A stretch of DNA of 64,000 bases from Methylophaga sp. (GTDB lineage: Bacteria; Pseudomonadota; Gammaproteobacteria; Nitrosococcales; Methylophagaceae). The DNA is taken from NCBI GenBank assembly GCA_002706095.1, contig PAJP01000001.1:154840-218839 (forward strand). The letters are read 5' to 3'. Position numbers and translations under genes: made by a program. Every line of letters starts with the position of its first letter. The stretch's first letter is position 1. The notes under the pieces were generated by a model that saw nothing but the letters and a program-made list of their open reading frames with translations, ran no database searches and was not told the origin of the DNA. Shown here in pieces: positions 35,683 to 45,424 of the stretch.

Positions 35683-36084
35683 CCTTTTCCTCATTTTTAT
35701 TAGTATCGTTATTAACAAAAGCAATAATGATGGCCGACTGTTTAATCGGGCTAAACTATTAAAAACAGATTTTTTTATTAATTGCAAATAATAGTAAAAA
35801 CCTAAATATCCATAGCATTTCGAACTTCTAAAATGAGAATAAAAAAACACATTTAAATGATTGATATGAATTATGAATACTGTATTCACATGACACTAGA
35901 TACATACAATTTGATAGCGCAATATAAAATTTGTTCAGAGTCATTCAGACGTCAGCATTGCTTTGCATCGCGCTTAGCAATCCTGAGTTTTCAGAAGAGT
36001 CTACCGTATGAATGGGCTCGCTTTATTAGGAATTACTCCTAAACAACGAAAACTGTGAATTAATCGGTATAAAAAAATAATTGC
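35683..36084. other. AT-rich intergenic region
   Basis: 402 bases between trkA and the small gene above. It contains a perfect 15-base palindrome TGAATACTGTATTCA at 35874-35888 and otherwise nothing convincing. Short open frames on both strands lack ribosome sites and look accidental. Confidence 0.65.
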
Positions 36085-37461
36085 TCACATCGGATAGTTG
36101 AAATCGACTTGAAACAACTTCTCCACAGCCATAATGTCACGTTGATTGGAGATAAAAATAATCAGATGGTCGTCAGGCTCAATCACAAGTGATTTATCTG
36201 AAAATAAAACGTGCTCATTTCTTAAAATCGCCGCAACCGAGGCGCTTGCTGGCAATTTTATTTGCTCAATATGACGGCCAACGACTTTCGATGTCGTCAA
36301 GTCACCATGTGCTATCACCTCGATGGCTTCAGCCGCCCCTTGTCGAAGTGAATGCACGGTCACGACATCCCCTTTACGAATGTGCGTTAACAAACTGCCT
36401 ATCGTGATCTGAGCCGGCGAAATAGCTAAATCAATGCTGGTGCCTCTGACCAGTTCCACATGGCTGGCTTTACCAATTATCGAGATGACTTTTCTTGCGC
36501 CCATTCGCTTGGCAAGCATAGAAGAAAGAATATTCACTTCATCATCATTCGTCACAGCACAGAACACATCTGTTTTGCTGATATTCTCTTCCTGCAATAG
36601 GTTAGCGTCACCCGCATCGCCATGCAGAACAACGGACTTCTTCAAGCCCTCGGCAATAAAGCGAGCACGTTTTGGGTCCATTTCAATAATTTTGACCTTA
36701 TGGTTGGTCTCTATCCGTTTGGCCAGTTGACGCCCTATATTACCGCCGCCGGCAATGAGTATGCGTTCATACGTTTTATAGGCATGACGAAATACTTTGA
36801 CCAGTTTCGAAATATGCTGAGTGAGTGCTAAAAAGAAAATTTCATCACCGGGTTGCAAAGCCTCTCTGCCTGTTGCTTGAATGGCTTGATTATCTCTGAA
36901 TATCGCCGCGACACGCATTTTGATATCGGGAAGGATGTCGAGTAATTTACTGATAGGCTTGCCAGCCATGGGGCTTTGTTCACTGACTTCCACCGCCACA
37001 AGTTGGGCCATGCCATCAAAAAATTCAACAACCTGTAACACTTCAGGCTGTTCAATTAGTCGTTGTATATAAGCCGTAACCAGTTGTTCTGGACTTATAA
37101 TGACATCGGTTGCAAAGGCGTCAGGTGAGAATAAGGCGGGATACTCAACATAATCCGAAGCTCTTATTCTTGCCAGCTTTTTAGGTGTTTTGAATAAGGC
37201 ATTGGCGACCTGACACGCGACCATATTGACTTCATCATTTTGTGTCACCGCAATCAGCATATCGGCATCCTCAATACCCGCCGCGATCAACGTCTCAGGC
37301 GAGGATGCATGACCATTCACAGCACGAATATCTAATCGATCCTGAATGCGTTCCAGTAAGTAACTGTCTGTGTCGACGACGGTGACATCATTTCCCTCGT
37401 TGACCAAACTCTCAGCAGTCGAACCACCTACCTGACCTGCCCCTAAAATGATAATTTTCAT
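36085..37461 (-). CDS. trkA: Trk potassium uptake regulator TrkA
   Basis: 458 residues, the normal length. Two RCK units, each with a Rossmann nucleotide fold: IILGAGQVGGSTAESL at the start and ILIAGGGNIGRQLAK near residue 233, each followed by a TrkA-C domain. TrkA forms the cytoplasmic gating ring that binds NAD(H)/ATP and controls TrkH. It follows trkH after 19 bases in one operon. Confidence 0.96.
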   Translation of the reverse strand: MKIIILGAGQVGGSTAESLVNEGNDVTVVDTDSYLLERIQDRLDIRAVNGHASSPETLIAAGIEDADMLIAVTQNDEVNMVACQVANALFKTPKKLARIRASDYVEYPALFSPDAFATDVIISPEQLVTAYIQRLIEQPEVLQVVEFFDGMAQLVAVEVSEQSPMAGKPISKLLDILPDIKMRVAAIFRDNQAIQATGREALQPGDEIFFLALTQHISKLVKVFRHAYKTYERILIAGGGNIGRQLAKRIETNHKVKIIEMDPKRARFIAEGLKKSVVLHGDAGDANLLQEENISKTDVFCAVTNDDEVNILSSMLAKRMGARKVISIIGKASHVELVRGTSIDLAISPAQITIGSLLTHIRKGDVVTVHSLRQGAAEAIEVIAHGDLTTSKVVGRHIEQIKLPASASVAAILRNEHVLFSDKSLVIEPDDHLIIFISNQRDIMAVEKLFQVDFNYPM

Positions 37462-37480
37462 CGGCTTTCCTCAACAGCTA

Positions 37481-38926
37481 TCAATGACGCCAATAAGCGG
37501 GAATCAACAATATTAATAGTGTGAATATTTCTAATCTTCCGGCTAACATGCCAAACACACCTAACCATTTCACTACATCATTCACGCTGACAAAATTAAC
37601 CGCCACCTCACCTAAACCTGGCCCCAGTAGATTAATGGTAGCGACCACGGCCCCAAATGCACTTTCCAGGTCTAATCCTGCCGCCATCATCGCGACGGTC
37701 AGGAATAGCGATGTGACGATATACAACACATAAAAGCCCCAGACTGAATACAACACTTCTTCTGAGACGGCTCTTTCACCTTGTTTGACAACGACAACGG
37801 CGCGGGGGTGGGCGAGATGGAATAACTGTCTTAAGCCCAGTTTGGCTAATAACATTACCCGCATCACTTTTACGCCCCCCGCTGTCGAACCGGCACAGCC
37901 ACCAGTAAATGACAAAATCACCATAATCAATGGAATATGCAATGGCCAGCTGGCAAAGGTAGCAGTGCCAAATCCGGTACTGGTCAGTACCGAGGCAACC
38001 TGGAAAACCGCATAACGCAGAGACTCTGCAACAGAGCCATAAGCATTTGACAGGTAAAGACTTGCTGCAACAAATAAGCTGGCAAATAAAAACACTAAAC
38101 CATAGGTTCTGACTTCAGGATCTTTAGCATAAGGAGACAGTAATTTTTTTCTGAAAACAATGAAATGAACAGCAAAGTTAACACCACCTGCCAGCATAAA
38201 TACAATCGCGATGAGTTCAATAAGTGGGCTGTTATAAAAACCGAGACTGTCATCATGGGTTGAAAAACCACCTGTTGCTACCGTCGTAAAAGCGTGTCCA
38301 ACCGCATCAAAAGCCGTCATGCCAGCAAAGTAATAAGCAATACCACACAGGCTTGTCAGTATCAGGTAAATAATCCATAAAGAACGTGCTGTTTCAGCAA
38401 TTCTGGGGGTGAGTTTTTCATCCTTTGCAACCCCAGATGTTTCAGCTCGATAAAGCTGCATGCCACCGACACCGAGTAACGGCATAATCGCTACAGCAAG
38501 TACAATAATCCCCATACCACCAAGCCATTGTATTTGCTGTCTGTGATACAAAATTGACTGGGGTAATTGATCCAGGCCAGTAATAACCGTTGCGCCGGTT
38601 GTGGTAAAGCCGGATATTGATTCAAATACGGCATCGGTCAAATCCAGATGCAAACCAAAAAGAAACGGTAAGGCACCGACCAATCCTAATAGAATCCAAA
38701 ACAGCGTCACCACGAGAAAACCATCCCGAACCGAAAGCTCTTGTCGCTGATTTCGGTTCAGCTGCCACAACACCAGTCCGATAACGATGACAGATAACAT
38801 GGATAGCAAGAAGACATTCAGTTCACCATCCTGATAAAAAAGCGAAACAAGAATAGAAGGCACAAAGTTCAGACTGTAAAACATCAACAATATGCCAAAT
38901 AACCTCAGTATCGCTCGCCAATGCAT
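37481..38926 (-). CDS. trkH: Trk potassium uptake channel TrkH
   Basis: 481 residues with about ten hydrophobic segments in four membrane-pore-membrane repeats. Selectivity-filter-like segments are visible (FTTTGATVI, TVATGGFSTHD, TSTGFGTA, NLLGPG), and GGAGSTAGG-like SFTGGCAGSTAGGVKV marks the third intramembrane loop. It imports K+ together with TrkA, encoded next. The gene is divergent from the KdpD-like kinase, with 173 bases between. Confidence 0.95.
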   Translation of the reverse strand: MHWRAILRLFGILLMFYSLNFVPSILVSLFYQDGELNVFLLSMLSVIVIGLVLWQLNRNQRQELSVRDGFLVVTLFWILLGLVGALPFLFGLHLDLTDAVFESISGFTTTGATVITGLDQLPQSILYHRQQIQWLGGMGIIVLAVAIMPLLGVGGMQLYRAETSGVAKDEKLTPRIAETARSLWIIYLILTSLCGIAYYFAGMTAFDAVGHAFTTVATGGFSTHDDSLGFYNSPLIELIAIVFMLAGGVNFAVHFIVFRKKLLSPYAKDPEVRTYGLVFLFASLFVAASLYLSNAYGSVAESLRYAVFQVASVLTSTGFGTATFASWPLHIPLIMVILSFTGGCAGSTAGGVKVMRVMLLAKLGLRQLFHLAHPRAVVVVKQGERAVSEEVLYSVWGFYVLYIVTSLFLTVAMMAAGLDLESAFGAVVATINLLGPGLGEVAVNFVSVNDVVKWLGVFGMLAGRLEIFTLLILLIPAYWRH

Positions 38927-39099
38927 GTCTCGATTATCCTTATTGTTGTGAGGGTGTCACAGACGAAAAACAGAATGTGATAAATAACTAAATACCGTTA
39001 ACAAATCGTTTTACCTGTCATAATTGAAAAAACTTAACGGAATTATGCCGCGCTGATATAACAAGATTGTAAAAATAATATAAAAATCCATGAGCAAAA

Positions 39100-40584
39100 A
39101 TGACGCCTCTGCTAACATTGACTAAGGCCATCTCTCCCTTAAAAGGGTATTTACTGGCGACGCTCATCATGACTGGTATCAGTCTTGTCACTGCGTTGCT
39201 GACTCCCCTATTTCTTCACACCAGCCTGTTAATGCTGTTTATGGCTGGGATTGTATTTATATCCGCCAAAACGGCGCTTGGTCCCGCCATTTATGCCAGC
39301 GCTTTAAGTTTTACGATCTTTAACTTCTTTTTTACTGAGCCTTATTACACACTGGATATCACCCATCGTCATGATGTGGCGACCTTAGTGTTATTTATCT
39401 TTGTCAGCTTGATAACCGGAAATTTAGCATCAAAAATGCGGCTGGCCATTGCTGAATCGAAACAGGCACTAGAGAGGCAGCATCGCTTTTTTTCATTCAG
39501 CCAGAAAATGACATCAGCTATGAATACAGGCCTTGTATTAGACACGCTGCAGCAGGCTTTTCAACACACGTTATCCTCGTCGTTCTACCTGATTGAAAAA
39601 AACCAGCAAGAACTCGTTTTTACGCCATCCACACCCCCATCTCACTCCATCAGCCTATTTGAAACAATCTGGGAGAACCCAGAAAATAGCGAACTAATAG
39701 ATGGGGAAGTTATTGCCCTTAGGACAGAGAATAAAACACGGGCACTTATCTACGTGCCATCGCCTTTAACTGAGGTGCAGTCAGCGGCGCTGCAGACTTT
39801 TTCGAATCTCGCAGCATTGGCGCTTCAACGCATTCTGCTTGCTGAAGATCTGGAAACAAGCAGGCGGCTTTCAGAAACAGAACAGTTACGCTCTGCACTA
39901 TTGTCTTCTGTATCACATGACTTACGGACACCACTTTCATCTATTATTGGTTCGGCATCGAGTCTGCTTGAGTATCAGGAAAAACTGTCAGCTGATGATC
40001 AACAACAGCTGCTTCTCACCGTCCTGGATGAATCACAGCGTCTGGATCGTCATATTCAGAATTTATTAGATATGACACGTTTTGGTCAGGGCAAAGTCAC
40101 GCTGAATAGAGATTGGGTTGATATCCGAGATATCATTGCGAGCGCGCTATACCGACTACGTGATGCATTAGATTCATGCCATTTGAATATCTCAGTGCAA
40201 GATAATATTCCCATCATATGGGTACATGGTTTATTAATAGAACAAGCACTTGTCAACATCATTGATAATGCTGCCAGAGTGACACCAGCAGACGGTGATA
40301 TTGATATTTCCGTTAAGCTCACCACAACCTGTCTCGACATTGATATTAGTGATAATGGACCGGGCATTGCTGATCATGAAAAAGTAAAAATATTCGATAT
40401 GTTTTATAGCGTGACGCATGGTGATTCTGAAACCAAAACAGGCACAGGACTTGGTCTGGCGATTTCGAAAGGTATGATTGCTGCTCATGGTGGCAATATT
40501 GAGGTAATAGATAATTCATCTGGTGGCACCATCATGCATATCACCTTACCGAAACATCCTGTTGTGTACGGACCTCAAGAATGA
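39100..40584 (+). CDS. KdpD-like sensor kinase lacking the N-terminal KdpD and Usp domains
   Basis: 494 residues against about 900 in true KdpD. Four membrane helices (about 15-110, DUF4118 type), then a GAF-like region, the H box SVSHDLRTPLSS with His273, and an ATPase domain with DNGPGIAD and TGLGLAIS. The N-terminal KdpD and universal-stress domains, which in Escherichia coli modulate phosphatase activity, are absent. It overlaps the KdpE-like gene by four bases. With no kdpFABC nearby and trkHA divergent, it probably controls Trk rather than Kdp. Confidence 0.9.
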   Translation: MTPLLTLTKAISPLKGYLLATLIMTGISLVTALLTPLFLHTSLLMLFMAGIVFISAKTALGPAIYASALSFTIFNFFFTEPYYTLDITHRHDVATLVLFIFVSLITGNLASKMRLAIAESKQALERQHRFFSFSQKMTSAMNTGLVLDTLQQAFQHTLSSSFYLIEKNQQELVFTPSTPPSHSISLFETIWENPENSELIDGEVIALRTENKTRALIYVPSPLTEVQSAALQTFSNLAALALQRILLAEDLETSRRLSETEQLRSALLSSVSHDLRTPLSSIIGSASSLLEYQEKLSADDQQQLLLTVLDESQRLDRHIQNLLDMTRFGQGKVTLNRDWVDIRDIIASALYRLRDALDSCHLNISVQDNIPIIWVHGLLIEQALVNIIDNAARVTPADGDIDISVKLTTTCLDIDISDNGPGIADHEKVKIFDMFYSVTHGDSETKTGTGLGLAISKGMIAAHGGNIEVIDNSSGGTIMHITLPKHPVVYGPQE

Positions 40585-41270
40585 GCATGTCATCAAAAAA
40601 AATTCTGATTATCGAAGATGAACCACAGATCAGGCAGTTTTTACGAATCAGTCTAGAGGCCCAAACCTATGATGTTTCTTTGGCGGTTACTGCTAAAGAA
40701 GCGATTGCCTTCTCTGAGTCGCAGCATTGTGATCTCATTATCCTTGATCTGGGACTACCCGATAGAGATGGTCAGGATGTTATCCGGATATTGAGAAAAC
40801 AAACTCAAGCTCCGATAATTGTGTTGTCTGTAAGAGCGAGTGAAGATGAAAAAGTACGGGCACTTGATTCAGGTGCCAACGATTATGTGACCAAACCTTT
40901 TGGTATCAGTGAGCTCATGGCCAGAGTACGGGCATTGATACGGATTCATGATAATCAGCCAAGCCCCCATGCGATTATCCATGTTGATAATTTAGCAGTG
41001 AACACGCAAACTCGAGAAGTCTGGTTGGATGACCACAGTATTCATCTATCACGCAAAGAGTTTGCCCTATTGTATGAGCTGATAGCGACACCAGGGCGAA
41101 TACTGACGCATCAACAATTACTCAAGCAAATTTGGGGAGAACATTTTATGACCGAAACCCATTATTTGCGGATTTTAGTGGGGCATCTTCGGCAGAAGTT
41201 GAATGACGACCCTATGCAGCCTAAATTTATCATTACCGTTCAGGGTGTTGGTTACCGTTTCAAATTTTAA
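40581..41270 (+). CDS. KdpE-like OmpR-family response regulator
   Basis: 229 residues. Receiver domain with acceptor Asp56 in LIILDLGLPDRDG and Lys in YVTKPFG; C-terminal winged helix with LSRKEFALLYELIATPGRILTHQQLL, from residue 150, ending GVGYRFKF. Overlaps the kinase gene by four bases and ends one base into the frame of the next, so it is the partner of that kinase. Likely target by position: the trkHA promoter. Confidence 0.92.
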   Translation: MSMSSKKILIIEDEPQIRQFLRISLEAQTYDVSLAVTAKEAIAFSESQHCDLIILDLGLPDRDGQDVIRILRKQTQAPIIVLSVRASEDEKVRALDSGANDYVTKPFGISELMARVRALIRIHDNQPSPHAIIHVDNLAVNTQTREVWLDDHSIHLSRKEFALLYELIATPGRILTHQQLLKQIWGEHFMTETHYLRILVGHLRQKLNDDPMQPKFIITVQGVGYRFKF

Positions 41271-41350
41271 TGCCTTATGTATTGAAGGTCTGCTTCAATA
41301 CCAATAGCATCAACACCCTAGTGACTCAGCGTTCTTATCAGGAAACAAGC

Positions 41351-42757
41351 ATGCTTACCCATTTAGTCAACATCATTTTTCTGCTTTTTATGCTTAGCAG
41401 CATGAGTATACAGGCGACAACTTTAACCGTGGATGGTTTAGCAAATAAGAACACACCTAAGGCAACGGACGTCGCTTTCCAATTAATTGATATGAAAACC
41501 GGTAAAACCCTGATTGCTCAGCGTGAAGATCAGTTACAGCCCCCAGCGAGTTTACAAAAGTTAGTCACTGCCCTCGCCGCAAAACTCTATCTGAAAGATG
41601 ACTTTCGTTTTGTAACACGACTTGAGCGGAATAAAGAGGATGTCATCATACGCTTCAGTGGCGATCCTAACTTTAGCTCAGATGACCTGGATGGATTATT
41701 TAAAACCCTGCGAGCAAATCAGTCGATTATCAAAGGTAATCTTTATATTAATGGTGCCGCTTTTGATGATTACGAACGGGCCATCGGGCTTCCCTGGGAT
41801 AATCTTGGTGTATGTTATAGCGCCCCTTCCAGCAGTATTTCCATTGATAAAAACTGTGCCATGGGCAATTTATATGTCAAACCTGGCGCAAGCAAAGCAA
41901 GAGTATTACTGTCAGCCAAAAAGCCCATCAATATCGATACCTCATCGCTACAAATCATCAAAACAAACGTGAGTGATGATGATTACTGTCAGATGAAATT
42001 ACTCGCTGATGAACAGAATCACTATCAAATCGGTGGCTGTATCAATGAAGCATCACTACCTGTGAAGTTGAAGTTTGCTTTGCAAAACACCACAGCCTAT
42101 GCCAAATCTTCTATTGAAGAAGCGTTAAATAAAGCCGGTATTCAGTTAAAAGGAAAAATCATCCGCGATGACAACAAAAATGGCGCCGTCATCACGGAAC
42201 ATCAATCAGCACCGCTTGATTCACTTGTCAGACAAATGCTCAAGCGATCAGATAATCTTATTGCTGACAATATCTTAAAAACGATTGGTCATCAGTTTTA
42301 TAAACAATCTGGTAGCTACGAAAATGGTATTGCGGCACTGCAGCACATACTCAAACAACAGGCGAATATTGATCTCAGCCATGCCATGTTAGTGGATGGT
42401 TCTGGTCTGTCCAGAAATAACAGGTTGTCAGCTTCACAACTGATACAAGTGGTGTCTTATATATTCAAACATCCTGAACTTGGACTAATTAGTGATCTCC
42501 CAGTCTCAGGTGAGAGTGGCACACTGGCTTTCAGAAGCAGTGTGAATAAACCGCCCTTAAAAGGCCAAATACAAGCCAAGACCGGTACGCTCTATGGTAC
42601 ATATAATTTAGCGGGTAAGATTCGCACAAAAAGTAACCGGGACTTGCTATTCGTTCAAATCGTCACTAATTTTCACCCTGCGGATGAAAAACAGTCACGC
42701 TGGCCCGTGATGAAATTTGAAAAGTCGTTGTATGAGTCGATTTATCAACGTTTCTAA
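41351..42757 (+). CDS. dacB: D-alanyl-D-alanine carboxypeptidase/endopeptidase (PBP4, DacB)
   Basis: 468 residues from the ATG at 41351 with AGGA seven bases before it; an open extension back to 41270 has no signal peptide at its start. Signal peptide LVNIIFLLFMLSSMSIQA. The three penicillin-binding motifs are SLQK (Ser67, Lys70), SDN in KRSDNLIADN, and KTG in QAKTGTLYG. PBP4-type enzymes trim and cleave peptidoglycan cross-links in the periplasm. It follows the KdpE-like gene after 80 bases and may be read through from it, but shows no functional link. Confidence 0.92.
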   Translation: MLTHLVNIIFLLFMLSSMSIQATTLTVDGLANKNTPKATDVAFQLIDMKTGKTLIAQREDQLQPPASLQKLVTALAAKLYLKDDFRFVTRLERNKEDVIIRFSGDPNFSSDDLDGLFKTLRANQSIIKGNLYINGAAFDDYERAIGLPWDNLGVCYSAPSSSISIDKNCAMGNLYVKPGASKARVLLSAKKPINIDTSSLQIIKTNVSDDDYCQMKLLADEQNHYQIGGCINEASLPVKLKFALQNTTAYAKSSIEEALNKAGIQLKGKIIRDDNKNGAVITEHQSAPLDSLVRQMLKRSDNLIADNILKTIGHQFYKQSGSYENGIAALQHILKQQANIDLSHAMLVDGSGLSRNNRLSASQLIQVVSYIFKHPELGLISDLPVSGESGTLAFRSSVNKPPLKGQIQAKTGTLYGTYNLAGKIRTKSNRDLLFVQIVTNFHPADEKQSRWPVMKFEKSLYESIYQRF

Positions 42758-42838
42758 CCGTGACGCCTCTCGCAATTTAAGGTCGAAATAGGTAGAATTT
42801 TCGGCTTCTTATCACGTCAAATTCTTGGAAGATTAACC

Positions 42839-44497
42839 ATGGCTCAGTACGTATATAGTATGAATCGGGTGGGCAAAATTGTTCCGCCAAAACGAGAAAT
42901 ACTTAAAGATATTTCTTTATCCTTTTTCCCTGGCGCAAAAATCGGGGTGCTTGGCCTGAACGGTTCAGGTAAATCAAGTCTGCTTCGTATTATGGCGGGC
43001 ATCGATCAAGATTACATTGGTGAAGCACGTCCAATGCCTGACTTGAATATCGGTTACTTACCTCAGGAACCCGAACTGGATGACAGCAAAACCGTGCGCG
43101 AAGTGGTTGAGGAAGCTGTCTCCGATGTGAAAAGTGCGCTCGATGAACTTGATGCTATTTATGCCGCCTATGCCGATCCTGATGCCGACTTTGATGCCTT
43201 AGCCAAGAAACAGGCTGAATTAGAAAATCTGATTCAGGCAAAAGATGGACATAATCTTGAAAATGCTTTGGAACGTGCAGCTGACGCCTTACGTCTCCCA
43301 CCATGGGATACGCCTGTTTCGGTCTTATCCGGTGGTGAACGTCGTCGTGTTGCTTTATGCCGCTTATTGCTCGACCATCCTGATATGCTGCTTCTTGATG
43401 AGCCAACCAACCATTTAGATGCGGAATCCATTGCCTGGATTGAGCGGTTCTTACAGGAATACCCTGGCACCGTGGTCGCCATCACCCATGATCGCTACTT
43501 CCTGGATAATGCAGCAGGCTGGATTTTGGAGCTTGACCGTGGTCGTGGCATTCCATATGAAGGCAACTACTCTTCATGGTTGGAGCAAAAAGACCAGCGC
43601 TTGCAACAAGAAGCTAAAGAAGAAGCGTCTCACCAAAAAGCCATTAAGGCAGAACTGGAATGGGTCAAACAAGGGGCAAAAGGTCGTCAGACTAAATCAA
43701 AAGCCCGTCTGAAATCATTTGAAGAAATGAATTCACGTGAATTCCAGAAACGCAATGAAACACAGGAAATTTATATTCCACCCGGTCCACGCCTGGGTGA
43801 TAAAGTCATTGAACTCAACAACGTGACAAAATCTTACGGTGAGAAGCTGCTCTTTGAAAACCTGAGCTTATCGATTCCAGCAGGTGCCATTGTCGGTATT
43901 ATCGGTCCTAACGGGGCGGGTAAATCGACCCTCTTCCGCATGATTTCTGGTGAAGAACAACCGGACTCCGGGGAAATCGAAATTGGCAGTACCGTTGAGT
44001 TAGCGTATGTGAATCAGTCACGTGAGCTGGATGGTAAAAAAACCGTGTTTGAAGAGATTTCTGATGGTGCTGATGTGATTACCGTCGGAAATTATCAAAC
44101 CCCCTCTCGCGCTTACTGCGGCCGTTTCAACTTCAAAGGCTCAGATCAGCAGAAGTTTGTTAAAGATTTATCGGGTGGTGAACGTAACCGTCTGCATATG
44201 GCAAAACTGCTTAAGTCTGGCGGTAATGTGTTATTGCTTGACGAGCCCACCAATGATCTTGATGTAGAAACACTTCGTGCCCTAGAAGAAGCCATTCTTG
44301 CATTCCCTGGTTCTGCCGTCGTGATATCGCATGATCGTTGGTTCCTTGACAGAATATGTACACACATCATTGCCTATGAGGGTGACTCTTCGGTTGTCTT
44401 CTTTGAGGGGAACTATAGTGAGTATGCTGAGGATTATGCGAAACGTTTTGGCAAAGACCATCAACCTGAACGTATCAAATACCGTCGTATTGGTTAA
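42839..44497 (+). CDS. ettA: Energy-dependent translational throttle EttA (ABC-F)
   Basis: 552 residues with two ABC ATPase domains in one chain and no membrane part. Walker A motifs GLNGSGKSS and GPNGAGKST, signatures LSGGERRRV and LSGGERNRL, and Walker B DEPTNHLDAES and DEPTNDLDVET are all present, joined by the charged linker that reaches the ribosomal P/E site. EttA binds the E site and slows the first elongation step when ATP is low. The start MAQYVYSMNRVGK is characteristic. Confidence 0.96.
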   Translation: MAQYVYSMNRVGKIVPPKREILKDISLSFFPGAKIGVLGLNGSGKSSLLRIMAGIDQDYIGEARPMPDLNIGYLPQEPELDDSKTVREVVEEAVSDVKSALDELDAIYAAYADPDADFDALAKKQAELENLIQAKDGHNLENALERAADALRLPPWDTPVSVLSGGERRRVALCRLLLDHPDMLLLDEPTNHLDAESIAWIERFLQEYPGTVVAITHDRYFLDNAAGWILELDRGRGIPYEGNYSSWLEQKDQRLQQEAKEEASHQKAIKAELEWVKQGAKGRQTKSKARLKSFEEMNSREFQKRNETQEIYIPPGPRLGDKVIELNNVTKSYGEKLLFENLSLSIPAGAIVGIIGPNGAGKSTLFRMISGEEQPDSGEIEIGSTVELAYVNQSRELDGKKTVFEEISDGADVITVGNYQTPSRAYCGRFNFKGSDQQKFVKDLSGGERNRLHMAKLLKSGGNVLLLDEPTNDLDVETLRALEEAILAFPGSAVVISHDRWFLDRICTHIIAYEGDSSVVFFEGNYSEYAEDYAKRFGKDHQPERIKYRRIG

Positions 44498-44504
44498 TTC
44501 ATCA

Positions 44505-44528
44505 GGCTGCCTGTTCACACAGGCAGCC
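44505..44528 (+). terminator. Strong intrinsic terminator after ettA
   Basis: Perfect ten-base stem GGCTGCCTGT (44505-44514) with ACAGGCAGCC (44519-44528), tetraloop TCAC, followed by AATCTTTCTTTG. Confidence 0.9.
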
Positions 44529-44617
44529 AATCTTTCTTTGTACCAGTCAACGCTGAATCTTTTTTCATCTTTCGCGTGTCTATGTGTCGATGAGTAATAT
44601 GTTGTGATAGATCAACC

Positions 44618-44998
44618 ATGAAAAACGCACAAAAAGCCCGCTTAAAACTTCGTTGCCCAATTACTCTGGGTCGTCAACATGAAATCAATGTGCCATCAGG
44701 CTGGTTCGAACTGGTTTTTAATCTCTGTGCCGCTATCGAGGATGTGGCTCAAGAGATCAATAAAAAACACCGGCAACGCATGTTTCTACCAAGAATAGTC
44801 TTCATCGAGGAACATCAAGGCAAAATTCTATGTGATGTCATCAATGGCACTCGTGATATCAATCACATCATCAAACAAGCGCAAATGCGGTCAACTAAAT
44901 GCTGCATGATTTGCGGTGACGAAGGCTCACAATTCCGTTTGGGTAGAACGCTGGTCACGCGATGTGAAAAGCATCGTTCATATGAGATGTACTATTAA
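44618..44998 (+). CDS. Cys/His-containing protein of unknown function
   Basis: 126 residues, cytoplasmic. The C-terminus has a probable zinc ribbon: CCMICG near residue 91 and CEKH near 117. The middle (GWFELVFNLCAAIEDVA, IVFIEEHQGKILCDV) resembles a loosely known family of small proteins that have GW at the start and a Cys-rich end, but I cannot name a function. The short spacing to ettA's terminator and the absence of a strong ribosome site (ATCAACC before ATG) leave the start open. It overlaps the convergent gene by four bases. Confidence 0.68.
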   Translation: MKNAQKARLKLRCPITLGRQHEINVPSGWFELVFNLCAAIEDVAQEINKKHRQRMFLPRIVFIEEHQGKILCDVINGTRDINHIIKQAQMRSTKCCMICGDEGSQFRLGRTLVTRCEKHRSYEMYY

Positions 44999-45303
44999 TT
45001 ATTCCGGTGTTCCAGACAGTTTTCATAAACGGCTTTCTCAATCTGCTCTTCTGACTGCGATTCAGGGAAAGTAAAAGCTAGGTTTATCGCCAGTTCAATC
45101 TTTCTCAAAAACGCCGTATGCTTAAACTCGGAGGGCGTTGCCTGTTGCATCTCTGCTTTCGTTTTACCCTCTAATCGTTGAGCGAAATAGTCTCCGGTTA
45201 AACTTGAAATTTGCAGACACTCTTTATGAGCTTCATCTTCAGCCATGACCAGGGGGGCAAACCATACAGCTAGTAACATCAGCGCGACGTTCAATTTCAT
45301 CAT
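44995..45303 (-). CDS. Small periplasmic protein of unknown function
   Basis: 102 residues. Signal peptide LNVALMLLAVWFAPLVMA, cut before EDEA. The mature part has two cysteines (ECLQ and ENCL) at its two ends that may pair. Mostly helical and acidic by composition. AGGATATG lies directly upstream of the first ATG; the second ATG gives better spacing. I recognise no family. Confidence 0.7.
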   Translation of the reverse strand: MMKLNVALMLLAVWFAPLVMAEDEAHKECLQISSLTGDYFAQRLEGKTKAEMQQATPSEFKHTAFLRKIELAINLAFTFPESQSEEQIEKAVYENCLEHRNN

Positions 45304-45424
45304 ATCCTCACATTAAGTGACTTATCACCCTCATTGAGACTAAAAAGAAATGATTTAATTTCTTCACACAAATTTTTAGTCAGATACCCGATAATAACGG
45401 CCTAAATAATAAAGAAGGAAAAGC

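Noticed and set aside
35874..35888. LexA (SOS) box
   Set aside because: The palindrome does not fit CTGT-N8-ACAG spacing.
35857..36042. Short open frame on the plus strand, 61 codons
   Set aside because: No ribosome site, no recognisable composition or domain, and AT-rich sequence around it.
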